DNA of 64,000 nt from Hedera helix (GCA_947179155.2 OX359284.1:7798432-7862431); one strand, 5' to 3'; shown: positions 23,775 through 34,022, counted from the stretch's first letter. The notes: generated by a model from the sequence alone, not told the origin. Made by a program: numbers and translations.

Positions 23775-23812
<38 letters not shown>
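23775..23812. repeat. (GA)n microsatellite
   Basis: About 18 GA units in the copia 5' LTR. The 3' LTR has only a short GAGAGAGAG at the same place (44764-44772). Confidence 0.95.
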
Positions 23813-23815
<3 letters not shown>

Positions 23816-23979
23816 AGGGCTTGCCACCCATGGTTTGGAGAAACCAAAATTCACTTATTTAATTCATAGATCTCCTGGTGTATAAAAACTTGGTTATTAA
23901 AAATAAATTGCAAAAATCGTGTTTTGGATGAAAAAAAATATAAATAAAAAATATTTTTTTCAAAAAGCACGAACTACTA

Positions 23980-24074
23980 TAGTACCTAGTGGCAATTTTA
24001 TAATTTCTGCTCTCGATGGCAATTTCGTAATTACTTGGTGCGGTGGAAAATTCGTAATTACTTGGTGCAGCGAC
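23980..24074 (+). repeat. 27-bp minisatellite, left part (split by insertion)
   Basis: Three degenerate units with core GGCAATTTCGTAATTACTTGG. The same unit family resumes at 37965 on the other side of the 13.9-kb insertion, so both parts formed one array in the copia leader. Confidence 0.7.
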
Positions 24075-24422
24075 TGTGAGGACCCGAATTTTAAAGATTT
24101 ACTTAAGAAAATTAAAGAAGAATTTAATTAACAAGATTATCAAAGTTGTTTAAATTATTTATGATGTAAGTGATTTAAAGTAGGTGAAGGGATTTAATTG
24201 ATAAACTAAATCTGTACAGAAATAGTGATAAATGGTGTGAATTAAAATAATTAAAGAGTAAATAAATTATTTAAAAATAATTTATTAAGAATAAGAGAAA
24301 TTACATATAATGGTATAATAAAATTGTACAATTAAATTATTGTGGAGGTAGAGAAATTATTATTTAAATAGCGTTATGTGGTAATGTGAGATATGAGAAT
24401 TAGATATGTATATATATACGTT

Positions 24423-24426
<4 letters not shown>

Positions 24427-24457
<31 letters not shown>
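24427..24457. repeat. (TA)n microsatellite
   Basis: About 15 TA units within the solo-LTR-like unit. Confidence 0.9.
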
Positions 24458-24459
<2 letters not shown>

Positions 24460-25782
24460 ACATGCTTAATTGTGGTAATTATAAATTTCATTAATTATGG
24501 GAATTAAGGGATTAATAATTAGATTAGTCCAAAGTTAAATAAAAAGTGAATGAAGAAGGTAGTAAAATTAAAAATATTGATTATATAATTAATCAATAAT
24601 TATGGTGAATGTTTAGAAATTGTTTAAGAGGAGGAGGTAATTTTATAAATTATATACTAATAAAGTATATAATTTATATAAGGAAATTAAAGTAAAATAT
24701 TAATGGAGGAATAATTATATAAATTATATAAAAATGATTATATATAAGAGGATGAAATTAATGAGAGAGTAAATAAAGGTATAATTATTGGTTATATAAT
24801 TAATTAATAATTATGGAGGAAGTTTAGAAATTAATTAAGAATAAAAGTAATTATATAAATTATATAATTTATATAAGGAAAGTTAATGTAAATAGTAAGG
24901 AAATGGAAAAATAAATGAGAAAAAATGAATGTTTTAATTTATTAAAAATTATGCTTATGTATATTGAAATTGTTATGATTTTTATAGAGGATAATATTTC
25001 AGAAACGTAAACATGTTGATGTAACATGTTGTCTAAGAAACGAAGTGAAAAAGTAAGAAAAATAATTTTTATATGTTGTATGAATTATTTTATGAATTTT
25101 GGAGGTATAAATTACCTCATATAATTACATGCATGTCATTATGCGTGTACAAAATTTATCATGTAAAGTACCTAAAAAGGATATAAATATTATTTATAAA
25201 TCAATTTATGATTTTTAGTGAATTAAAATAAATATTTTATATACATTATATAAAATATTTATTACACAAAATAACTACGTAATGTATTAAATTTTAATTA
25301 TGCATGTTGTTTTATCCGAAATAGCCAAAGTCGGTGGATGATTAAGTTGGTGGAATGGTTTTATTTATCCAAATTGGTTAAAGTGAATGGGTATAAAAGA
25401 AGGAAATAAAAAGCATGCATAAACAAAAAGAAAATAAAAACACAAACAAAATCATTTCTTTTCTCCATCACCACCACCATGCTACCGTAGCCACCATCAC
25501 CACCAAAAAGGAGAACTTTGGTGCCAACAAGAAGGATTACAAGCTTTGTGGAGGTATAAAAATTATTTTGTTTAAATTAGATTTGTATTTTGGTGGTAAA
25601 ATAATTTTGTGGAAAATTTATAAATAATTAGAATAATTATTCCAAATAATTTTTGGATGTATAATTGTGAATTACATGATTTTTAGAGTAATTATGTTGT
25701 GAAAAATATGATTAAAATGAATTTAATTAGGTTAAGTTGGCTACTGTTGCGGTAAGAAATGAAGAAGAAAAACAGGGTCGCC

Positions 25783-25944
25783 CGCGCATTGCGCGACGAC
25801 CTATTTTTTCGGTAGTAGGGATCAAAACGACAGCGTTTTTGGTGCGGTCAGGAGGGTAGTAGCGCCATGCGCGGCAGCCATCTCCTTGCCAAGCCAAACA
25901 ACGCCGTTTGACATCGGCAGAGGAAGGCAACGCGCAATGTGCGG
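25783..25944. repeat. Alternating palindrome cassette, copy in the solo-LTR-like unit
   Basis: Five short GC-rich palindromic motifs alternate. CGCGCATTGCGCG (25783-25795) is followed by AAAACGACAGCGTTTTT (25824-25840), CGCCATGCGCGG (about 25863-25874), CAAACAACGCCGTTTG (25895-25910) and CGCGCAATGTGCGG (25931-25944), about 32-41 bp apart. The same alternation and spacing occur in both Athila-like LTRs (51581-51747 and 55722-55887), while the surrounding sequence does not align. Its role is unknown; the position in LTRs suggests a promoter or enhancer part. Confidence 0.65.
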
Positions 25945-25961
25945 CGGCCGGCACCGCTGAA

Positions 25962-26096
25962 AATTACTAGCGTGCCCCTGGCCTTTTGCAAAAATACCGA
26001 GCGTGTCCTGACCCTTGGCAAATGACGCGCGTGCCCCTGAACCTTTAAGAAAATGACTAGCGTGTCCTGAAGTTGCAGAAATTACCAATATGCCCC
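25962..26096. repeat. 30-bp degenerate tandem repeat
   Basis: About five units of the form AAAATGACTAGCGTGCCCCTG plus 8-10 variable bases, ending AAATTACCAATATGCCCCTAG. A similar phrase, AATTACCATTATGCCCCT, follows the palindrome cassette in the Athila-like LTR near 55903-55920. Confidence 0.7.
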
Positions 26097-26230
26097 TAGA
26101 AATTGATTTTTAATTAAATAAATGTTTAAAAATTGTTTAAAAATTATAAAAGAAATTTTAAAAATATAGAAATGATATTTGGGCATTAAATTTAATATTT
26201 TGTAAAAATATTGAATATTGGAGATTAATA

Positions 26231-26255
26231 TTTAAATACTTTAAATATTAATCTA
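26231..26255. repeat. 25-bp direct repeat, left flank of the pararetrovirus
   Basis: TTTAAATACTTTAAATATTA plus ATCTA occurs here and again at 33998-34022, exactly bracketing the viral segment. It is interpreted as a duplicated target created when the viral DNA joined the chromosome. Confidence 0.75.
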
Positions 26256-26265
26256 AGGGATCCCA

Positions 26266-26279
26266 TGGTATCAGAGCCA
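26266..26279 (+). other. Viral primer binding site (initiator tRNA-Met)
   Basis: TGGTATCAGAGCCA is an exact complement to the 3' end of plant initiator tRNA-Met. It lies 10 bp inside the left viral junction and about 380 bp upstream of the first viral ATG, as in Caulimoviridae. Confidence 0.85.
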
Positions 26280-26656
26280 TGGGTAGTTGTTAAGTTCTTT
26301 TAATGATCTGTTTACTGTTTCTCTTCCTTTTCATACATATCCTACTAATCTATCTTTGTTTTGATGTTCATAAAACACCGACTTTACTGTTAGGCCGCCT
26401 AGATGTTGACCATTTGCTGTTGTTAGTCTCCACGGTAGGAGCAGTGTATGGCGTCAGGTCGTTTCCATATGGCATGAGTCTGCTTAGGTAGGTGTCGGTC
26501 TGGGTTTATGTTTATTCAGAAACAAGAGACTTTTAGGTTATCCTTGTGATTTGGTTTAGGCTCCAGTTTCATTAGTAAGATCTTCTTCTACCTTGTCTTT
26601 TGTTTATCACCCTTTTGCAGAAAGTGTCTTAATGCCTTGAGAACAGTATTCAAAAT

Positions 26657-27718
26657 ATGAGTAGACTGTTCAGATCCAACTCTTCAGCTAGCCATAGGTC
26701 AAGCCTTTCTTCTATTCCTGATTTTATCAACCAGGAAGAACACAGTTATGATAATTTAAGTCAAGACCTTGGAAATTGGAACATACCTAATGTTTCACCT
26801 AAAGAAATTTACAAGTCAACTTTTTCGGATAATTTCAAATCTGATTATAATGTTAAAACTGTTGAAAAGGTTTATGCTATTAATAAAGAACATGAAAATT
26901 GCTCTTTATTAACTAATGAAGTTATTAAAAAACATAGACTTAAAGGATATAATTTTATTCATATAGGTCTAATTCAAGTTGCAGTTAAACCCCTAAGCAT
27001 TAAAGGTATTAATTCTAGCATCCTTTTATGTTTGCGTGATGCTAGATATTTAAATTATGTTCCCAGCATCTTAGGCATAATGGAATCTAGTTTGCATAAT
27101 GGACCTGTCCATTTTAACTGCTTTCCAGATTTTACATTAAGTCTAAGTGACCCACATTTGTTAAAAGCATTAACTTTAAATATCAAAACAGCTGGAGAAA
27201 TCACCCAAATGATTGAGGGATCCCAGGCCCTTGCTTTGATATTTAGAATTTATTATAAAACTATGAAAACTAATTTAAATGTGAAAGCTTTAAGTAAAAG
27301 TCCTAAAGATAAAACTATTCTTATTCAGAGTAGCACGAGTGATGCTAATATCCAAGTTCCAAAGACTATTCTTTGGAGAGATATAAATCTCCCGAGGCAA
27401 TGGATATTAGAAAATGAAATGCCCCAGAGACCAGTTAATAATAACATAATGAATTTAGAAAATATTAAACAATACTTAGATGGAACTGTTCGGATAAGTT
27501 TTGATGATTCAAGACTTAGACGATCCTTAGTCATTGAAGATATTAATAGTACTATAACACCTTCTGTCAGTAATACTATAGCATCTTCTAGAAAAGATCC
27601 AGAGTTATTAAGTAAAAATACACTTCAAAATATTAAGCTAAAAGGAATTATCAATGAAGGACAGACTAGTCAGCCCTGTTATAATAATGAAACTATAAGT
27701 CAGGATGGAGATAATTAA
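26657..27718 (+). CDS. Pararetroviral movement protein (30K superfamily)
   Basis: 353 residues from ATG at 26657 to TAA at 27716-27718. After a serine-rich N-terminus comes a region with the composition and order of caulimovirid 30K-type movement proteins, including the short motif FTLSLSDPH near residue 165. Such proteins form tubules through plasmodesmata for cell-to-cell spread. The frame is open throughout. It shares its reading frame with the polyprotein that follows, with only one TAA between them. Related viruses carry MP and the rest as one polyprotein, so the stop may be a decay mutation or a leaky stop. Confidence 0.75.
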   Translation: MSRLFRSNSSASHRSSLSSIPDFINQEEHSYDNLSQDLGNWNIPNVSPKEIYKSTFSDNFKSDYNVKTVEKVYAINKEHENCSLLTNEVIKKHRLKGYNFIHIGLIQVAVKPLSIKGINSSILLCLRDARYLNYVPSILGIMESSLHNGPVHFNCFPDFTLSLSDPHLLKALTLNIKTAGEITQMIEGSQALALIFRIYYKTMKTNLNVKALSKSPKDKTILIQSSTSDANIQVPKTILWRDINLPRQWILENEMPQRPVNNNIMNLENIKQYLDGTVRISFDDSRLRRSLVIEDINSTITPSVSNTIASSRKDPELLSKNTLQNIKLKGIINEGQTSQPCYNNETISQDGDN

Positions 27719-30700
27719 CAACAATTATCACCTACACAGTCTGATTTTGAAGCTATTAACCATCAACTTAGAGTTTTAAGTAAAGAATTCAAACCTAAAT
27801 GGGAAAGACTAACTAATGATTTTAATTCGAAAGAAAATAAAAATAAAAGACATCAATTTCGAGAAAACCATAATGAAATTGATAGAGAAAAGGTAATTAA
27901 AAAATGGAAAAAATTTGTGCTTAAAGAAAAGATAAATATTACATTTTATTCATGGTATGAAAGATATTATGGAAAATGTAATGTTATAACTAAAAAACAG
28001 TGGGTTAAGGAAGATAAAACTAAAGTTTCCTCTAGTCATCCTCCTTTGGAAACAATAATAATAAAAGTTCAAAACACTTCTGTCACTGCTAGTCCTTTCA
28101 AGATTGCTGAAGGAACTAATATTAATGAAAAGAAGATTATTGAACAAAATAATTTCACTAACCAATATTTAGCAACTCTAGGAAAACAGTTAGATAAAAT
28201 TGAAGAAAAGTTTGAAGATAAAATTATCAGTCAAGATGATAAAATAGAAAAACCCTTGTTAAACTTACCCCAAAATAGGCAAGGTCTAGGATTACCTAGT
28301 TCTGATAAACAATTAATAAAAACCTTGGATAAGTTATTTAAAAATCTAGAAACTACTGCTGAGTCTAGTGGATCTAAGTCTTTAGCCGTCATTGAAAAAT
28401 ATGATAGCCAAAGAGAAGATTCTAGTAATAGTGAGTCTACCACCACATATAATTCTACTATTGAAGAAATTGAAAATCAATTTAGGAAATTAACTTTTAA
28501 AAACCCAACTGTTACCAGTCAGACAAAAAATTGGTATTCTAAACCAACCCCTCCAGACTTACAGTTTGAAGAAAGGAATTTAGATAATCAATTCTCTGTT
28601 TCTGCTAATAAGATTTATGAATGGAACATAGATGGTCTTAGTGAACAAGAATTATTAAATAAATTAAATCATATGTCCATGGTAGCCAATAGTTATTTAA
28701 CCAACTATGTTGTCCTAACCCAGCCAGATATTGTTGAATTACTTGCTAGTGGTTTTACAGGAATACTTAGGTCTTGGTGGGAAAAACACCTAACTGAAGA
28801 CTCTAGGTATAGTATTATTCATGCTGTTCAAACTGATCAAGAAGGTAACCCTATATTTAATGAAGACATAGGTTTTGCCCCTTCTGATGGAGTCAACACA
28901 TTAATTTACACCATAATTAAACATTTTATTGGAACACCTAGTAACATAACTGATAGAATTCATGACCAGTTAAGTAATTTATCTTGCCCAACTTTAAGTG
29001 ATTTTAGATGGTACAAAGACGTGTTTACCTCTAGAGTTATGATGCGTGATGATAGTAACAAGCCTTTTTGGAAAGAAAAATTTGTTAATGGATTACCTAA
29101 TTTATTTGCCCATAAAATTCGTGAAGAATTAAGTAAAAATTTAGGTTTCATAGATTATGATAATTTAACCTATGGTGATATAATTAGTCAAATACAAAAA
29201 ACAGGACTTAAAATGTGTATTGATTTTAAAATTAGTAAACAAGCCAATGAAGATAAAAACAAAGCTAAATATGAGTTAGGCTCTTTCTGTGAACAATATG
29301 GTCTGCCCCCTATTGCTCCTTCTAGAAAGAAAAGTCACCATAAAAAAGATAAATTTAGAAAACATAGATACAATAACAAAGAAAATTATTATAAAAAATC
29401 TCCCAAAAATACAAGTTATAAAAAACCCTATAAGAAGAAAACTTATAAAAAATTTGATAAAAGTAAAGTCATTTGTCATAATTGTGGTAAATCAGGTCAT
29501 TATAAAAATGAATGCAAAGTCAAAGAAAAACTAAAACAATTAAAAATATCCGAAGAAGATAGTAATCAGATAATTGAGTTAATGAGAATAGAAAATAGTT
29601 CTAGTAATGATGAACAAGAAGAATATTATTCTCAGTCTTCCAGTGAAACTAATAATTCAACTTCTGATAATGAAAGTCCTAAAATAACTTTAGGATGTAC
29701 GGATACTTGTTGTAATAAATCCTTAAATGTTTTAAGTAAACAAGAGGAAGAACAAGGCTTATTAATTGATCTAATTAGTAAAATTTCTGATCCACAGTTA
29801 AAAATTCAATATACTAAACAATTAAAAGATCTTTTTAACAAAGAAACTCCAACTAATAAAATGAATAAGCTAAAAGAAAAACCTGTTTTCAGCCTTAATA
29901 AGACTTTAGAAAGATTTAAAGGTCCAGTAAAAGAAATAACTTTACCTGAATTAAACCAAGAAGTTAATAATTTAAAACGAGAAATTTCTAAATTAAAATC
30001 AGAAATCCCTGAGTTAAGGGATGAAATTAATAAACTTAAAGAAAAGGATACATTGTTAGTTAATAACTCCTCTGATAGTGAAGATAACGAAGAAGCTGAA
30101 ACTTCTAAAGTTAATAACTCAGATAGTGATAATGAAACTCTTAATCAACAAGGATTATCTTTAAGTATATTAAAATCTCTAACCATCCAAAAATGGTATA
30201 TTAAAGTCACTATAATTATTAACAAAAACTTCACTTTAGAAATCCCGGCCTTAGTTGATACTGGTGCTGACTTGAATTGCATTCAAGAAGGTCTTATCCC
30301 AACTAGGTATTATGTAAAAACTGCTGAAAGAATGACATCTGCTAATGGAAGTAAAATGGATATAAATTACAAATTACCTAAAGCTCATATCTGTCAAAAT
30401 AATGTTTGTTTTGAAACATCTTTTGTGTTAATACGAAACATGACGGATAAGATTATTTTAGGATTACCATTTATATATTTATTGTACCCTTTTACTACCA
30501 ATACAGATGGTTTGACTACTAAACATTTAGGTCAAGAAGTAACGTTTTCATTTATTAATAAACCTAAAAACAAAGATCTAAGGATAATTCAAGATGAGTC
30601 AATTTCTAAAACTTTGAATATCTTAAATAATAAGACAAATCATTTAAAATACCTAAAAGATGAAATTAAGTATAAGAAAGTTGAAGAACGTTTAAAAAAT

Positions 30701-32152
30701 AATAAGTTACAAGAACAAATAAAATGTTTTACAAAAGTTTTAACTGATTCTGTTTGTTCTGATCTTCCCCATGCTTTCTGGCACAGGAAGAAACATATTG
30801 TCAGGCTACCTTATGCTAAGGAATTTAAAGAACATTTAATTCCTACTAAGGCTAGACCTATTCAAATGAACCATGAACAAATGGAACATTGTAAAAAAGA
30901 AATTAACGATTTATTGAAAAAAGGATTAATTAGAAAGAGTAAATCCCCTTGGTCATGTCCTGCTTTCTATGTTAATAAGAATTCTGAAATAGAAAGAGGG
31001 GTCCCCAGGTTAGTCATAAATTATAAACCTCTTAATAAAGTTCTTGAATGGATTCGGTATCCATTACCTAATAAAAAGGATTTGATTAAAAGACTAAGTC
31101 AAGCTGTCGTTTTTAGTAAATTTGACCTTAAGAGCGGATTCTGGCAAATCCAAATTAATGAGAAAGATCGATACAAAACCGCTTTCAATACTCCTTTTGG
31201 CCATTATGAATGGAATGTCATGCCTTTCGGTCTGAAGAATGCCCCTAGTGAATTCCAGAATATTATGAATGATATTCTAAACCCTTTCAGTCATTTTGCT
31301 ATTGTCTACATTGATGATGTTCTTATCTTTTTCAACTCTATTGAAGAACATTGGAAACATTTAAATTCATTTTTTCATACAGTCAAAACTAATGACCTAG
31401 TCATATCTTCTACCAAATTCAGCCTGTTCCAAACAAAAATTAAATTCCTTGGTTATCATATTCAATATGGAACTATTCAGTCTGTTATTCGTGCTATTCA
31501 ATTTGCTGATAAATTTCCTGATAAAATCCTTGATAAAACCCAGTTACAAAGATTTTTAGGGTCTCTCAATTATATTGGTGAATTCTATAAAGATCTACGC
31601 AAGCAATGTAAACCCCTATTCGAAAGATTGCAGTCAAATCCTTCCCCTTGGACTAATATTCATACTTCCATAATTCGAGATATTAAAAAATATGTCAAAA
31701 CTTTACCCTGTCTTGGCATAGCTAATCACACTGCATTTAAAATTGTTGAAACCGATGCCTCGGATATTGGTTTCGGCGGTATTCTGAAACAAAAGCTAAC
31801 CCCTACTTCTCCTGAGCAGATTGTTTGCTTTTATTCTCATGCTTGGGATCTTACTTAGAGTAATTATTCTACCATTAAAAAGGAGATTTTATCTCTAGTC
31901 TCATGCATTAATAAATTTCAGAGTGATTTATTAAATCAAAAGTTTTTAGTGAGATTAGATTGTAAATCGGCTAAATATGTTTTAGAAAAGGATGTTGAAA
32001 ACATTGCCTCTAAACAGATTTTTGCAAGATGGCAATCTATTTTAAGTATCTTTGAATTTGATATTGAATACATTAAAGGTAGTGAGAATTCAATTCCAGA
32101 TTTTCTTACTAGAGAATTTCTGCAGTCAGGAATCTCAAAACAAAATCAATGA
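27719..32152 (+). pseudogene. Pararetroviral polyprotein: coat-like region, protease, RT, RNase H (one internal stop)
   Basis: The frame is open from just after the MP stop (no ATG near its start) to TAG at 31856-31858, then open again to TGA at 32150-32152. Order: a charged linker; a coat-protein-like region (about 28500-29470); a lysine-rich segment with CCHC zinc knuckle (29474-29515, C-x2-C-x4-H-x4-C); an acidic region with heptad-like leucines; aspartic protease with DTGA at 30257-30268; RT with YIDD at 31308-31319; and RNase H with its first catalytic Asp near 31754. The TAG falls inside RNase H and would remove its C-terminal half. There is no integrase. In the family this polyprotein encapsidates and reverse-transcribes the pregenomic RNA. 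Confidence 0.85.
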
Positions 32153-33429
32153 GTGTGAGAGGTGGATCGTCTTCCAGCCGAGCCGGCAGAGGCAAGGCAC
32201 AGGTAACTTCTTCTACTCCAACTACTCCAGTTACTGGAACTCTTGTTCCTCACCCCAGTTATCCCCCCAGGTCACCTTCTACTAATTTTCAGGTTTTAGG
32301 TCAAATACCTAAACCATACAGTTCAGCCCTAGCCAGTCAACCTAAGCCTTTCGATCCCTTTGAAAGCAAAACCCAGTCATCAGATCCAGCTCTGCCTAGA
32401 TCTGAATATACTCCTAGTCATGAAAGTAACCAGTTCTATGTTGAACATACAATGACCTCAAAAAATGACCCCATTAAACTTGCTGCCCAGTTTTATCCCC
32501 CTGGTTGGCACTTCGTTCCCTATGCTCCATACAAGTCATTAACTTTTTACAAAGATCTTCTTATTCAAACAGAGTCCATAACCATTAAACCCATTTACGA
32601 CAGGTATGATAGTACCAAAATCATCTTTCATTCCTTATATATTAAACAGATTATTTCAAATTGGGAAAATCATCCCTCTGATTTGAGACCTCTTACTGAT
32701 TCTAGTAACCCTTTACTTTGTAAAGATGATGCATATTTCAGTTACTATGACTATATGGAAGCCTGGCACAAAATCTTCTTGTACCAGAACCAATCCTTTA
32801 GTCACTCGTGGTTCATCCAGTTTGAGCACAAATTTAAAAGTCAAATTCCTCTCTGGTTCACCATTTGGTGGTCTAGATATGGTCCTTTGAGTTCTATTCT
32901 TCCAGAACTCCTCCTCACCCAAGTAAACCACTTCAGTAATAAAGTTCCATTTAACTCTAAATTTGAAGGTATCCCAGTACTGCTCCGATTCGTCAGTAAA
33001 TATAAGATCCCTTGGATTCTTAAATGGCAGTATAACTTTCCTCCTTCTAGTCAGATCCCTGTAGTAACCAGAATTTTCTTTGTTAAATGGTGGGACAAGT
33101 TTGATGTCAACAGGATTGTCAAACAAGTTCAAACTGAATTCCCATTAACTCCAGTTAAACCAGTTCTGGCCTCTACTTCTGGAACTGCAAAAATTAAACA
33201 GGAAAAGTCAAGCCCAACAGGCTCTATTGATCTCTCAATTATCAATAGTTGTTCTGTTGCGGATATCAAGTTATTAACCGATTCTATTAACCAAAGAGTT
33301 TCTTCACTCCACAAAGAAGTTGATGAAGAAGACTCTTCTGCTTCGGTCTCCTCTCATGAGTCAGCAGCCTCCAGTAAAGATCCTTATGGAAGCATCTCCC
33401 TCCAAGATGCTCAGGACCCATTTGCCTGA
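32149..33429 (+). CDS. Pararetroviral downstream ORF, function unknown
   Basis: 426 residues. The ATG at 32149 overlaps the polyprotein TGA (ATGA), a layout that fits reinitiation after termination. The N-terminus is Ser/Gly/Arg-rich and low-complexity. The middle is rich in Trp and aromatic residues, with WFTIWWSRYG and FFVKWWDKF. The C-terminus is Ser/Glu-rich and acidic, with a heptad-like stretch (IKLLTDSINQRV). The frame has no breaks. It occupies the place of the second ORF of florendoviruses; I do not see the caulimovirus transactivator motifs clearly. Function is not assigned. Confidence 0.65.
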   Translation: MSVRGGSSSSRAGRGKAQVTSSTPTTPVTGTLVPHPSYPPRSPSTNFQVLGQIPKPYSSALASQPKPFDPFESKTQSSDPALPRSEYTPSHESNQFYVEHTMTSKNDPIKLAAQFYPPGWHFVPYAPYKSLTFYKDLLIQTESITIKPIYDRYDSTKIIFHSLYIKQIISNWENHPSDLRPLTDSSNPLLCKDDAYFSYYDYMEAWHKIFLYQNQSFSHSWFIQFEHKFKSQIPLWFTIWWSRYGPLSSILPELLLTQVNHFSNKVPFNSKFEGIPVLLRFVSKYKIPWILKWQYNFPPSSQIPVVTRIFFVKWWDKFDVNRIVKQVQTEFPLTPVKPVLASTSGTAKIKQEKSSPTGSIDLSIINSCSVADIKLLTDSINQRVSSLHKEVDEEDSSASVSSHESAASSKDPYGSISLQDAQDPFA

Positions 33430-33489
33430 TCTGTCTCCGACATGTCTGCTCCTTTAGTCAAAATTCAACGTCTACTTTGCCAAAAGCAT

Positions 33490-33700
33490 CTACCTTTTGG
33501 CATCTCGAGGCTATCATCAGTAATGAATAGTAAAAGGTGTCTGAAAAATAAAACGTGTCTGTAATAGTGAAAAGTGTCTGTAATAGTAATTCGTTTGAAT
33601 TTCATTTGAATTTCGTTGTAATTTCATTAGAATTTCGTTGTATGTTTTCTCTATTTAAGAGAATCAGAGCCTCAGTGTTTAGATACACTGGTTTTTCTGT
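33490..33700 (+). promoter_or_regulatory. Candidate pararetroviral promoter
   Basis: CTATTTAAGAG at 33651-33661 is a TATA-like element in the position expected for a pregenomic RNA promoter. Upstream are short direct repeats: GTGTCTGTAATAGT (about 33556-33588) and ATTTCGTTGTA / AATTTCATTTG (33592-33641). Transcription would run rightward out of the insert, because the ORFs lie to its left. Confidence 0.55.
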
Positions 33701-33831
33701 AAGTTCTAATTCTCTCTCTATCTTTTGTACTCTCTATTGTAATTCGATTAAAGTTTTATAAATCAAGTAAATTTTACTAAATTGTTCTTTATTTAAATTT
33801 TAGTAATCTGTTCTTTATTTATCACTGTTAG

Positions 33832-33871
33832 TACCACCTACATGGTTGGTTTACCACCTACATGGTTGGTT
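33832..33871. repeat. 20-bp tandem duplication in the viral leader region
   Basis: TACCACCTACATGGTTGGTT occurs twice, back to back (33832-33851 and 33852-33871). Identical copies suggest a recent slip or a feature of the viral leader. Confidence 0.9.
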
Positions 33872-33997
33872 TAAGTTTTATTTTCAGCATTGATATACAA
33901 CTGTGAGGTCCCCTTCCCAGTAATCCCCTTGCATCATTTATAACAGTATTAAGTTGTTAAAAATCCTTATCATAGATTATGATAATTACATGGTTTG

Positions 33998-34022
33998 TTT
34001 AAATACTTTAAATATTAATCTA
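33998..34022. repeat. 25-bp direct repeat, right flank of the pararetrovirus
   Basis: Second copy of the 25-bp sequence at 26231-26255, with no mismatch seen. Sequence after it (GTAAGTTTAAAATTTAG) continues the interrupted solo-LTR-like unit. Confidence 0.75.

Larger units (their letters stand above)
22128..23950 (+). repeat. 5' LTR of a Ty1/copia element
   Basis: Homologous to 43085-44850: shared openings TATGC(C/T)CTCAAG and GTGATATGCATATA, a common segment with GAACCATGATGAGGATCATG, and the same order of internal motifs and TTA microsatellite. After about 23877 it lacks roughly 160 bp present in the other LTR and then aligns loosely to about 23950. It contains a chance open stretch at 22350-22598, which also occurs in the 3' LTR (43306-43560) and so is LTR sequence, not a gene. 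Confidence 0.75.
26256..33997 (+). mobile_element. Endogenous pararetrovirus (Caulimoviridae, florendovirus-like), unit length 7742 bp
   Basis: The gene order movement protein, coat-like region with CCHC knuckle, protease, RT, RNase H, plus a downstream ORF, with no integrase and no LTRs, marks a plant pararetrovirus. The insert is opened next to the initiator tRNA-Met primer site, the origin of the minus-strand gap in viral DNA. Its length matches one caulimovirid genome. Two stop codons interrupt the main frame (27716 and 31856). The promoter-like region lies at the right end, downstream of the ORFs. Genus placement is by gene layout only; a petuvirus-like relative is possible. It sits inside the solo-LTR-like unit. 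Confidence 0.85.

Noticed and set aside
25783..25944. Possible CRISPR-like or repeat-spacer array
   Set aside because: Two alternating palindromes in a plant LTR with variable spacers of LTR sequence; no cas genes and the wrong domain of life.
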